Below are positions 1 through 8,529 of a DNA stretch of 64,000 nt, in pieces. The stretch's first letter is position 1. Every line of letters begins with the position of its first letter. The DNA is from Thiorhodovibrio litoralis (GTDB taxonomy: Bacteria; Pseudomonadota; Gammaproteobacteria; Chromatiales; Chromatiaceae), in the NCBI RefSeq assembly GCF_033954455.1, contig NZ_CP121473.1:3830501-3894500 (forward strand). Reading direction: 5' to 3'. The notes under the pieces are model-generated. The model ran no database searches. It saw only the letters and a list, made by a program, of their open reading frames with translations, and was not told the origin of the DNA. A program made the position numbers and the translations under genes.

Positions 1-1052
1 GGCAGGTCACCGCCTGCAAAGCTGACGGAGTAGCTTCCTGCATCAACTGGGATTGCGTAACCACCCCCGGCAGCCGTGACGGCATAGAAAGGGCCCTGAT
101 CCGGCGTGACCGTTACATTCGCCAAGCCTTCTCCGCTGTCGTAAGCGCCGTCTTCGTCGAGATCCTCCCAGACGGTGCCAACCAGGAAGCGATTGTAATG
201 ATCTGGAACCCAATCGCCAGCCTCGGCGTAGTTACCGGTAACCACCCAATGGCCGACGGTCGTGGCTGGATTGGCCTCCGGTACGGCTGCGATACCAACG
301 TTGGCGAGATTTGCCTCCGTCGACATTAAGTTGACCCGATGACCACGCTGACTTTGCATGCCTCCGGTGCCGCCATAGCCCCAATCAATATTCCAACCGG
401 CGTGGCCATGAAGGGCGTGCTTGGCGTACGAAAACACGTTTCCTCCAACATTACGGTAGGTAAAACCAGCATCAGCGACGCGCTCGAATTGCCCCACATG
501 GTCTTGTGCGTCTCTGGCAATCAGGTCGTCTGAGTGCGCCTTGGCGGCTTCATACAGACGCCGGTCGAAGGCGGCTGGGGGCTTGGCAGCGATGGCGTCG
601 AACTCCGCCTGCATCATCAACAGGTCGACATTAAAGTAGTCAATGGCAGATTCGACTGAACTGTCGCCGCTGTTTGCCAGAAAATCCCCCTCGGCGCTTG
701 GATCTTGCCGAGCCCGATTCATCAGCCAGACGTAAGTCTGTTCTTCGCCATCAGGATGCGCGCCGTCAGCAGTTTTATGCCACACCCATTCCACTTGGCC
801 CGCGACGGCTGCGGCGCCTGATCGGACGGCTGAGGACTGTGACGTCTTCGGTGCAGGCCCGGAACGCATGGGGGGCGCTGGTGGCGGCGCCAACTGCTCA
901 GCTGATTGCCCGAAGCCGGGCAGGCTTGTGAGCGCGCCAGCGGCAAACACCGCGAGGATCAAGGCAGGTGGAACAGCCGTGGGCACGCTCAACCATTGGG
1001 TTAGCCGAGCGCGCGAACAGTGCAACAAATTCAGAGCGATTGGTTGGAACAT
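1..1052 (-). CDS. Secreted CAP (SCP/PR-1) domain protein, C-terminus beyond the window
   Basis: The frame is open from an ATG at 1052 to the window edge (350 codons, no stop), so the C-terminus is missing. Residues 20-48 form a hydrophobic export signal, followed by a Pro/Ala-rich linker. Residues about 105-277 are a CAP domain: an AHSDDL segment near 173 and GHRVNLMS near 237 match conserved CAP blocks. From about 290 a second module begins (DLDEDGAYDSGEGLANV), typical of SdrD-B or carboxypeptidase-regulatory-like beta domains. CAP proteins in bacteria are secreted and mostly of unknown activity. It is the last of three secreted-protein genes in the same direction. The domain call is solid; the function is unknown. 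Confidence 0.8.
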   Translation of the reverse strand, partial: MFQPIALNLLHCSRARLTQWLSVPTAVPPALILAVFAAGALTSLPGFGQSAEQLAPPPAPPMRSGPAPKTSQSSAVRSGAAAVAGQVEWVWHKTADGAHPDGEEQTYVWLMNRARQDPSAEGDFLANSGDSSVESAIDYFNVDLLMMQAEFDAIAAKPPAAFDRRLYEAAKAHSDDLIARDAQDHVGQFERVADAGFTYRNVGGNVFSYAKHALHGHAGWNIDWGYGGTGGMQSQRGHRVNLMSTEANLANVGIAAVPEANPATTVGHWVVTGNYAEAGDWVPDHYNRFLVGTVWEDLDEDGAYDSGEGLANVTVTPDQGPFYAVTAAGGGYAIPVDAGSYSVSFAGGDL

Positions 1053-1163
1053 GCCGAAAACTCCGAGTCAGAAAAATAACCGCAAGAAACGTAGTTTTTT
1101 TTCGAGACTGTCGCCCCCACCTTATAATCACGCGTGTCACTCCAGACGAGGTTTAGCTGCCGC

Positions 1164-4100
1164 TCAGTTGTACCCGGTAATACGGATAATAATTTCCGGA
1201 TAGACGGGGACGTACTGGTGGTAGCCGCCCCAAGCCTCCACATACGAATCATAGGGCGCGACTGTGGATTGCAGCACCAGGTCGCAGGCGGTTGCCAAAT
1301 CACTCACCGTAACCGACAGACTTGCAGAGCCATCTTCACTGATGGTCAGCTGATCTTGCTCGCCATAATGATCGCAGCTGTCCGGGTCGTCGAATTCTTC
1401 AGTGGGCGACAGACGCCAGTTGGGGGGGCCACTGGATGAAAGCCCCCAGTCAAGCGTCAGCCCGTCGCGTTCTGTGGTGCCGGAGTCCAAGCTCGGGCGG
1501 ATTGATAGGTTACCGCTGATACTTACGTCAATGCTTGATGCGTCCGACCACGGAATACTCAGCTCCCACACCAAAGTAGGTCGTATCGGGGACCGATTCT
1601 CATCCACGCTAAACACGGGCTCTTTGATTTGTACTTTGCGCAATGGTTCACCATCGTAGCTGATGTTTACGCGCAGGTCTCCTTCCAGGCTGACAAACAG
1701 CTCGTCGTTGACAAGCGGCCCGTCGGGCCAACCGGACGAACCGCTATATCGATAATCCTGACTGAAAGTGAAACGCTCACCGTCAGTGCTACCCTGAAAC
1801 CCAGTGAGCGGCGACGAGACGACCTCAGAGCCATCGCGCAGCACAGCCACCAAGTAGGCTGTGGTAATATTACTGACTGCCGTAGCAGGACCGGTAAGCA
1901 GCACACTGCCGTTGTCGCTTTCGTCGCTGATTTGACTGACCAAGCCATTCACCGCCTCGCCATCGGCGCGATCCTTACGCAGTTCCAGGCTCGAAACGCG
2001 GGCGCCTATCCAACCGTCTCCCCCATTTGCCAACTTCAGCGCTGGGTAGTCGAGGTTGCCACTGACTTCAAGATTCCCCGAGGAAAAGTCAACACCGGCC
2101 GAGAGTCTAGGGCAGTCCATGAAGCCGGCCTCGATCAGCGTCGAACGTGCCACTGACTCACCGATCTGAATCGTCTCTTCAGTCCGTTGCGCCGGCTCGG
2201 CGCCATAGAATTCTTCGTGGTCAACATCACCGACGTTAACGCGCTTGATCCCAGAAGGCTCATACAGCCCGGCACCCTGCGCACTCCAAGCAGGGACAGC
2301 ACCATCGCTCTGCGTGTATGTCGATTGCATGGCTATGCTGTTTAGATAGGCTCCTTGCTCGATTGGCGTGGAAAGTCCAAAGCTTAACGTTGGTGCCTGG
2401 TTCCACAACCAATCTGATAAAGTACTATTCTCTTCTGGAACCGCTTTCTTGGATGTGACGCCGTAGAAGAATGTAAACTTCCCGTCTGTCTTGCCCTGCT
2501 GCCAGCCTGCGCCTTCGTTGAACAACTGCAGGTTGGTGCTGTAGAACAGGCTGCCATTCGGTAGTTCGATTTCCGACTTCTCAAACCCGGTCGTCGTGTT
2601 TTCTTGCATGACCGAACCGAGCGCCATCATGGACTTGTGCCCTGCAGACCAGCGCAAGTCGCGCTGTCCGGGGGTGTCAATAGCAATACCATCCAGTTCC
2701 TTGCCGTAGGAATCCCACTGACCGATATTGTGTAATGGAATGCGCGAACCCATCCAGATGAGGTCATGCCCGGCACGCATCGCATAAAGCAGGCTCGGAA
2801 GCCCGGCGCCGTGGTGCGGCGAGCCCCAGGTCACCAAGCGCTGGAAGTGATCAAGCACGGCATCTGACATGTGGCGCAGGCCAGCACGAGCGACTAGCCC
2901 GCCCATGGAGTGCGCAACAATCGTCAGGTTGAACGGTATATCGCTGGCCAGCATGGCTGCGAGTTGAGAGTTTTCGCGCAGTTCTCTATTAAACAATTCT
3001 CCGAGGGACTCACCGAGCGTCTTATGATAAGTAAAGGACTTGTCGGGCACCGGGGAGAAAATCGGCCGATAGCTCGGGTAAATAAATTCGTAATAAGCAG
3101 TGCAGCCACCGCTACCGAAGGTCTTGTAAAGCAGATCCCACACTCGGCGTTTGTAACCCACCCTCCAGGGTGCCGGTTCGGTCCCATCCACAAAGCCACT
3201 CTTCTCATCTTCATTGTGCCCATGTACGAGTAGCACAACATTGCAGATCGGCTGTCGCCGCAATATCCTCAAGTCGCTCTCCGAAGCCTCGCGCCGGTAG
3301 CCGTGATCAGCGAGCGTAGCGTCAGGTATCATGCGCACCAGTTCCGGCGACTCGGACCAGTTGAGTGACTGCTCAAAACTCATCACTGAGTACTTCACGT
3401 TACCGATCCAGTACGTGCCATTGGAGGCGCCAGCTGCATAGAGTAAGGCAGGCCCAGGGGGGGTGGTGCCATCGTCGTCACCGGGATTGATCAGGACGGA
3501 CTCAAGGCTGTCCGGCACCATTGGATCGACGAAGTGCAGGTTGCCAGCAGCGTCAAAGTCAGCGTCCAGCACACTGAAGTGACCATCCACCCATTCCCCT
3601 CCGACCATGGTCGTTGCCTGACGCAGCACGAAGACGGTCTCGGGGTCCAGAGTGCCGATTTCGTCCCGGGGGATAGTAATAACCGGTTTCAACGCGCTCG
3701 CATCGCCACTACCGGAGAATTCCACCGTGCGCATTGCGCCAGAGACCAGCATGTTGCTCCCACTGGGAAAGTAGTCGCCAGAGGGCAAGGTGTTGCTTGT
3801 ACGCTCAACCTTGGTGACGAATTCTGCATTGGTAGCGGGCAGATCCACGCGCGTGCCATCGCCAAGATTCACCGCCACGGCGCTGCCGGGGGCGACGTTC
3901 ACTTCAGCGCTCAGGGTACTAACCGAGGTCGGTGCCGGCGTGCCAGCCACATAGCCACCATCATCGGAAACGGAGGTGATCTCCCCATCGGTATTGATGG
4001 TACCTGAAACGGTTCCATTAACGGGTGATGCCCCGGCAGCGGGGATCGTGGCGCCGAAAAGCTCTGCCGTCTTGGCGAAAGTGCGGAGAACGCCTAAGCT

Positions 4101-4472
4101 GGGGTCATCGGCGTTGCCCGCAAAGACGAAATCGAATGCGGCGGGTTGACCGAGTAATGTCACTCCTTGCCCATTTGCTCTCAAATACACACCATCTGAA
4201 CTAAACTGTGTGTCTGCGATCGACAAGCCCGCTGGCAATATGATGGTGCTGGCTTGATTGTCGACCACCTCCGCCTCGCCGGCCAGGTCTGCAGGGATGG
4301 TGTAGATGTCTTCCCCACCGAAATCGAGATAGCGTGTTAAACCATCGGTCGCGCCACCAGCGATGGTCACTGCGCCGGAAGAAGCATCAAGATAAATGGT
4401 TTCATCCGCGAAGGTGGTCAGCGGTGAAAGCGACAAGCCGATCAGCGCAATCAAAAAGACGCTAGATTTCAT
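1164..4472 (-). CDS. Large secreted lipase-like alpha/beta hydrolase with N-terminal module shared with its neighbour
   Basis: About 1,100 residues. I chose the ATG at 4472 because an AGGTG lies 8 nt upstream and the next residues (MKSSVFLIALIGL) form a clean signal peptide; a GTG at 4481 is also in frame. Residues about 20-165 are a beta-rich module nearly identical to the one in the upstream gene. A central alpha/beta hydrolase domain carries VLLVHGHNED (oxyanion strand) and the nucleophile elbow AHSMGGLVARAG with Ser near residue 520, as in PGAP1-like and triacylglycerol lipases. The C-terminal 350 residues are beta-rich and not recognised. Probably an exported esterase or lipase; the substrate is unknown. 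Confidence 0.75.
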   Translation of the reverse strand: MKSSVFLIALIGLSLSPLTTFADETIYLDASSGAVTIAGGATDGLTRYLDFGGEDIYTIPADLAGEAEVVDNQASTIILPAGLSIADTQFSSDGVYLRANGQGVTLLGQPAAFDFVFAGNADDPSLGVLRTFAKTAELFGATIPAAGASPVNGTVSGTINTDGEITSVSDDGGYVAGTPAPTSVSTLSAEVNVAPGSAVAVNLGDGTRVDLPATNAEFVTKVERTSNTLPSGDYFPSGSNMLVSGAMRTVEFSGSGDASALKPVITIPRDEIGTLDPETVFVLRQATTMVGGEWVDGHFSVLDADFDAAGNLHFVDPMVPDSLESVLINPGDDDGTTPPGPALLYAAGASNGTYWIGNVKYSVMSFEQSLNWSESPELVRMIPDATLADHGYRREASESDLRILRRQPICNVVLLVHGHNEDEKSGFVDGTEPAPWRVGYKRRVWDLLYKTFGSGGCTAYYEFIYPSYRPIFSPVPDKSFTYHKTLGESLGELFNRELRENSQLAAMLASDIPFNLTIVAHSMGGLVARAGLRHMSDAVLDHFQRLVTWGSPHHGAGLPSLLYAMRAGHDLIWMGSRIPLHNIGQWDSYGKELDGIAIDTPGQRDLRWSAGHKSMMALGSVMQENTTTGFEKSEIELPNGSLFYSTNLQLFNEGAGWQQGKTDGKFTFFYGVTSKKAVPEENSTLSDWLWNQAPTLSFGLSTPIEQGAYLNSIAMQSTYTQSDGAVPAWSAQGAGLYEPSGIKRVNVGDVDHEEFYGAEPAQRTEETIQIGESVARSTLIEAGFMDCPRLSAGVDFSSGNLEVSGNLDYPALKLANGGDGWIGARVSSLELRKDRADGEAVNGLVSQISDESDNGSVLLTGPATAVSNITTAYLVAVLRDGSEVVSSPLTGFQGSTDGERFTFSQDYRYSGSSGWPDGPLVNDELFVSLEGDLRVNISYDGEPLRKVQIKEPVFSVDENRSPIRPTLVWELSIPWSDASSIDVSISGNLSIRPSLDSGTTERDGLTLDWGLSSSGPPNWRLSPTEEFDDPDSCDHYGEQDQLTISEDGSASLSVTVSDLATACDLVLQSTVAPYDSYVEAWGGYHQYVPVYPEIIIRITGYN
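3986..4440 (-). repeat. 455-bp direct repeat, copy A (N-terminal module of the hydrolase gene)
   Basis: Matches 7167-7621 at a fixed offset of 3,181 bp. By eye I find only three differences (near 3992, 4030 and 4425). It encodes the module from FADETIYLDASSG to the SGTIN segment. Similarity stops sharply at both ends, so this looks like a recent segment copy or gene conversion, not two anciently related genes. Confidence 0.92.
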
Positions 4473-4779
4473 GTTTCTCACACCTGCTTTTGTCGTAAAA
4501 AAGAAACTCTGATTACTGGTGTCGAGGGGCTGAACTAGAGTCCATCGCTTGGTGAATGCCCCGCACTTTGAGCCGGTTGGTGCAATAAACCAAGTCCTAC
4601 TGCTAGGAACCGGTTACTTTACCCCACCGGCTTCCAGCCGGTGGTTGTTAAGGTTAGGCAGCTAAGCTGGTTCTTTCCCTTTTCCCTTTTTCTGAGACTC
4701 CGACCATTAGTCTTGGTCAGAGCCATCATAAAGACAATAACGCCATTTACGCGCGACCTAGTTGCAATATCTGAGAAAC
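4473..4779. other. Intergenic region between the two repeat-bearing genes, with a hairpin
   Basis: 307 bp without a convincing gene. It should hold the leader of the hydrolase gene. It contains a perfect hairpin at 4624-4644 (8-bp arms CCACCGGC/GCCGGTGG, 5-nt loop). No uridine run follows the stem on either strand, so the terminator role is uncertain. A pyrimidine-rich stretch lies at about 4671-4690. Confidence 0.5.
4624..4644. terminator. Perfect 8-bp hairpin downstream of the unknown secreted protein gene
   Basis: Arms CCACCGGC and GCCGGTGG with loop TTCCA, lying 136 nt past the stop codon of the upstream gene. There is no clear T-tract, so it could equally be a transcript-end stabiliser or an operator. 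Confidence 0.35.
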
Positions 4780-7698
4780 CTACTCTTGCCACTCATAGAT
4801 ATAGCGAACACAGCCGTAATATCCTCCTGCTAGAATTTGAAACTTTTTCGTTTCACCTGATCCTGCATACCCGAAACCAGGGGCTTCAAAACTACCAGAC
4901 CATGAATCAGTCGAGGGGTCAGATGCACGCCATCCGACTTCAACCGTATTGATATCAATCTTTGAAGCCGTTGCGGACCCACAACCCATCTCATAGTTAT
5001 CCATTTGCATATCTATGAAATCAGATGCCCCAAATTGCTCAAGGTGATTTGATCTTGATATATCCATACTGGCAGAATAACTTTGCCCAGGAACTAAAGT
5101 TGGTGGTGGTGAGGTCCATGATCCCGTAAAAGTAATACTTTCCGAGAATTTCCAGTTGCAGAGTTCTCCGGAAACCGAGTTAGTCAGGCTATAACTGCCA
5201 TCGGATATTGCTACGGATTTCTGAAAGCATTCATGAATATCAACATCCGGATCACTATATACGATTTTGTCTGCAAGTGCCCAGACTCCATGTTCCGTTA
5301 TCGGGGGAGTCTCACTGTCGTCCTCAAAGTTTAGGCAATTATTGGCCTGGAGCCAGCTCAGCTTTTCCGCCTGATATTGTGCTCGACTAGCTTTACCCGA
5401 TCTTATCCAGTATCGCGCTAGAACTTCAGCCTTACTCCGGATATCACTTTCTGTTAAGGAGAAGCTTTCACAGTTTCTCAGCGAGTTTTTCAAATTGAGC
5501 TCAACACGCGAGCGAACATTCAAATACTCGTGAAACATATCGCAGGTAGATGGGTTTTTTTCAACAAAAAACTTGCTCTTCAAACCATCTGTCAACTCTA
5601 CTGCAAGCTCGAGATAATCGTCTTTGTATAGATTGAGTTTTGCCCTCTCCTCAGGAAGCTCAGACTTGCGAGCATATAGACTCTCAATTTTATCCTTGAG
5701 ATAACGCTCAACATCTTTGTCTTCGGAAGGTTTTTTCTGTGACCTAAGGATTTCTCGGATCGTTGAATCTGCAAATTTGTTAGTCCCCAAAGCTGATAGC
5801 GGGTCAGCAACCGACCAATCACCAGTTTCAGCATAAAGATCATAAAGTTGTCGAAAAGCGTCGTTACCAAGAGCATCTTTGGCATAATCTGCAGTTTTTA
5901 TCACTAATTTTACTGCTGCTGTATAAGCGGGGAACACTTTGCTTGCGATACCCTCTGCCAATGCCTGCATAGCAAGTTTGGCATTTGTTTCCGCAGCCCC
6001 AGCTGATTTCGCGAGTGTGGCAACATCATTAGGGACATTGTTACCCCAGATTTGTTCAACAATCTGCTTTTGCTCTTGCGTTGTCGCATTTTTCATGATT
6101 GTCGTCGAGACAAAGACTCCGAGCGTCGTACTGTCCACTTTTCCATTCGCCATCACCTCCAAAATGAGATCTTTACTGTCGCCAATAGTGTCTTTGATTT
6201 TGTCTAATGTTGAATTGGAAAGCTTCAAAGAACTAGCCATAGTTAAAGCGGCATCAACCACTGCATCCGATAGTTGCGGATCGGCTTTGAGTCCAACGAA
6301 GACCACTGTGTCGTTCTTGATGCACTGATCCAGTTTCTCTTCAACGGTGACATCCTTGCTCCGAACGTTTGGCGCCGATAGAGCTTCCGCTGTTGGGGCC
6401 GACGCGCTGAAGGATACAAACTGTGGCACATAAAAGGGCAGATACTCGCCGAGAAGGATTCCATCTGTAGCGACCATGGTCTGGATACGGCTGCCATAGT
6501 CGTATTCCATACGGATACTGTGCTCGCCATCCGCGCCGTCCCACTGCATCGCTATGGGACTCTGAAATGGGGTGTTGGGGAGGTTGAGGGAATAGCTTGC
6601 AGAGCCATCCAGGGTCGCTTCATTGGTCTCTCCGGCAAAGACAATGAAACCGTTATCCGGCATTGTCATTACGTTCAAGTACCCTTTTGCGGTAGAATCT
6701 GTCAGGACAAACACGTTATCTACTAAGGTAAAATCAAGGTCATAAAGAACGTAGTCAATCGCGACATCAAAGATTCTGATTCTTGCTGGGGGGCCAAAAA
6801 TGTCTGCGCTGGCTAAGAAAAAATCATATCCTAGAGCAGAAAAGTCTCCGACATAGGGGAAGCTTTCAGGTGCGGGGGGGAGACCCATTTCCGAGACGAG
6901 GATGATGTTGCCCCCGTCAAGTGCCATACGATAGTCAACCCAATAATTTTCCCCATCTATTTTCATCTGGGTGAGCCGAACGGAAGCTTCTCCCGCGCGC
7001 AATACAGCAGTCTCAAGGTCGTATGGTGAAGTATCCCCATAGGGTTGATAGGAGCGTTGGAGCTGATAGGACTCATCGGAGATCTCTGGTCCAGGCAGAA
7101 AAACATCGACATTACTTGCGTCGATCGCGTAAGGAGTAAGCCCGGCGGTCGCTGCTTGAATATTGCCATCGGCATTGATGGTACCTGAAACGGTTCCATT
7201 AACGGGTGATGCCCCAGCAGCGGGGATCGTGGCGCCGAAAAGCTCTGCCGTCTTGGCGAAAGTGCGGAGAACGCCTAAGCTGGGGTCATCGGCGTTGCCC
7301 GCAAAGACGAAATCGAATGCGGCGGGTTGACCGAGTAATGTCACTCCTTGCCCATTTGCTCTCAAATACACACCATCTGAACTAAACTGTGTGTCTGCGA
7401 TCGACAAGCCCGCTGGCAATATGATGGTGCTGGCTTGATTGTCGACCACCTCCGCCTCGCCGGCCAGGTCTGCAGGGATGGTGTAGATGTCTTCCCCACC
7501 GAAATCGAGATAGCGTGTTAAACCATCGGTCGCGCCACCAGCGATGGTCACTGCGCCGGAAGAAGCATCAAGATAAATGGTTTCATCCGCGAAGGTGGTC
7601 AGCGGCGAAAGCGACAAGCCGACTAAGGAAAAAGCGATAAATTTCATGCAACTCGTGCATTTTTTTGCGCCAAAAACAAAAACTTTGTTTACCATCAT
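4780..7698 (-). CDS. Large secreted protein of unknown function sharing an N-terminal module with the hydrolase
   Basis: 972 residues from the ATG at 7698, which has GGAGA at a proper distance. An inner ATG at 7647 (MKFIAFSLVGLSL) gives a more standard signal peptide but has no visible ribosome site, and the frame is open further upstream to 7839. After the export signal comes the beta-rich module shared with the next gene. A beta-rich middle follows, then from about residue 300 a mostly helical, Lys/Glu-rich region without a recognised fold, and a C-terminal beta region with several cysteines (CNWKF, YYGCVRY). I do not recognise the family. The C-terminal half has clearly lower GC than its neighbours, which suggests a mosaic gene. 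Confidence 0.7.
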   Translation of the reverse strand: MMVNKVFVFGAKKCTSCMKFIAFSLVGLSLSPLTTFADETIYLDASSGAVTIAGGATDGLTRYLDFGGEDIYTIPADLAGEAEVVDNQASTIILPAGLSIADTQFSSDGVYLRANGQGVTLLGQPAAFDFVFAGNADDPSLGVLRTFAKTAELFGATIPAAGASPVNGTVSGTINADGNIQAATAGLTPYAIDASNVDVFLPGPEISDESYQLQRSYQPYGDTSPYDLETAVLRAGEASVRLTQMKIDGENYWVDYRMALDGGNIILVSEMGLPPAPESFPYVGDFSALGYDFFLASADIFGPPARIRIFDVAIDYVLYDLDFTLVDNVFVLTDSTAKGYLNVMTMPDNGFIVFAGETNEATLDGSASYSLNLPNTPFQSPIAMQWDGADGEHSIRMEYDYGSRIQTMVATDGILLGEYLPFYVPQFVSFSASAPTAEALSAPNVRSKDVTVEEKLDQCIKNDTVVFVGLKADPQLSDAVVDAALTMASSLKLSNSTLDKIKDTIGDSKDLILEVMANGKVDSTTLGVFVSTTIMKNATTQEQKQIVEQIWGNNVPNDVATLAKSAGAAETNAKLAMQALAEGIASKVFPAYTAAVKLVIKTADYAKDALGNDAFRQLYDLYAETGDWSVADPLSALGTNKFADSTIREILRSQKKPSEDKDVERYLKDKIESLYARKSELPEERAKLNLYKDDYLELAVELTDGLKSKFFVEKNPSTCDMFHEYLNVRSRVELNLKNSLRNCESFSLTESDIRSKAEVLARYWIRSGKASRAQYQAEKLSWLQANNCLNFEDDSETPPITEHGVWALADKIVYSDPDVDIHECFQKSVAISDGSYSLTNSVSGELCNWKFSESITFTGSWTSPPPTLVPGQSYSASMDISRSNHLEQFGASDFIDMQMDNYEMGCGSATASKIDINTVEVGWRASDPSTDSWSGSFEAPGFGYAGSGETKKFQILAGGYYGCVRYIYEWQE
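7167..7621 (-). repeat. 455-bp direct repeat, copy B
   Basis: Partner of 3986-4440 with three visible mismatches. It ends just inside the signal peptide of this gene, so the two genes keep their own leader and signal-peptide starts but share the mature N-terminal module. Confidence 0.92.
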
Positions 7699-8529
7699 TT
7701 GTGCTCTCCAAGGAGACAAAGGGTAGAGTAGAGGGGGGTAGAGTAGAGGGCTGGCTACCGTCACTTCAGTCTCGGCAGCGATGAGCTTGACTTGGACTCC
7801 CTTTGACTCAGGAAAACGCGGGAATGCACCTCGGGTCAAGAAAAAATTTTCAATTAGGGCAAAAGAACACGCAATTTGACGAAATACTGGGAAATATAGC
7901 TTTTTTAGAAGGAATTGGCGGGCATTTCAGCTACAAGCATGCGTTTTTCGTATAACTTGACCCCGATCAGCGCTCGGCAACCCCCAAGCGGCCTATTGTC
8001 GACTGTAATTATCGGCATTATTACGCCACCGAACGGACTCTAATCGTGCTTGCTCTTTCAGCAAAATTGCTCGGGATTGCACTGCTCCATCACTGGGATG
8101 AAACTCCAGCGCCGTCAATTCCGCGAGTTGCTAGGGTAAGGGCCGCTAACGCGCCTGGGCCATTTGAAGTAGCCGTGGCAGACGCTGAAAAAGGCACAGT
8201 CAGCACACTCGGCGCCATCAACTTCACCGGCTGCGCGAAGACTCGCTTGTGCAGGTAGGCCTCAAGCACCCGCGCGAGCGCACCGATCTGGCCCGCGTCT
8301 TCCTGACCGACCTTGAGCCTGACGCCGAACTGGAGAGAAGCGGCCAGCTTGACCGCCTTGCCGAAGCCCGGTTTGGTCGCGACCGCGATGCGAACCGGGT
8401 GGCGCAATTGACTCCTTATTGTCAATGCTTCGGGTTCATGCTCCTGGGTTCATGCTCAGGGGTTCCCTGCAGCAAAAACCTAGATTTGCCCCGGCGCCAT
8501 GCGCCGGGGCACGGGTCCAATGAACGGGA
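7699..8529. other. Non-coding or decayed region upstream of the secreted protein gene
   Basis: No convincing gene. A short tandem duplication of GGGTAGAGTAGAGG lies at about 7722-7750 in the leader of the minus-strand gene. An open minus-strand frame at 8090-8425 (111 codons) and overlapping plus-strand frames match no family I know and may be remnants. The segment ends in the strong hairpin at 8487-8511. Confidence 0.45.
8487..8511 (-). terminator. Strong hairpin after the arylsulfatase gene
   Basis: Perfect 11-bp arms TGCCCCGGCGC/GCGCCGGGGCA around a 3-nt loop, starting 19 nt past the sulfatase stop. On the minus strand a run of five T follows about 9 nt after the stem, so it is probably a transcription end with a displaced U-tract. 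Confidence 0.6.

Noticed and set aside
8090-8425. 111-codon minus-strand frame before the sulfatase terminator
   Set aside because: No homologous pattern and no clear ribosome site; it may be a remnant but cannot be supported as a gene.
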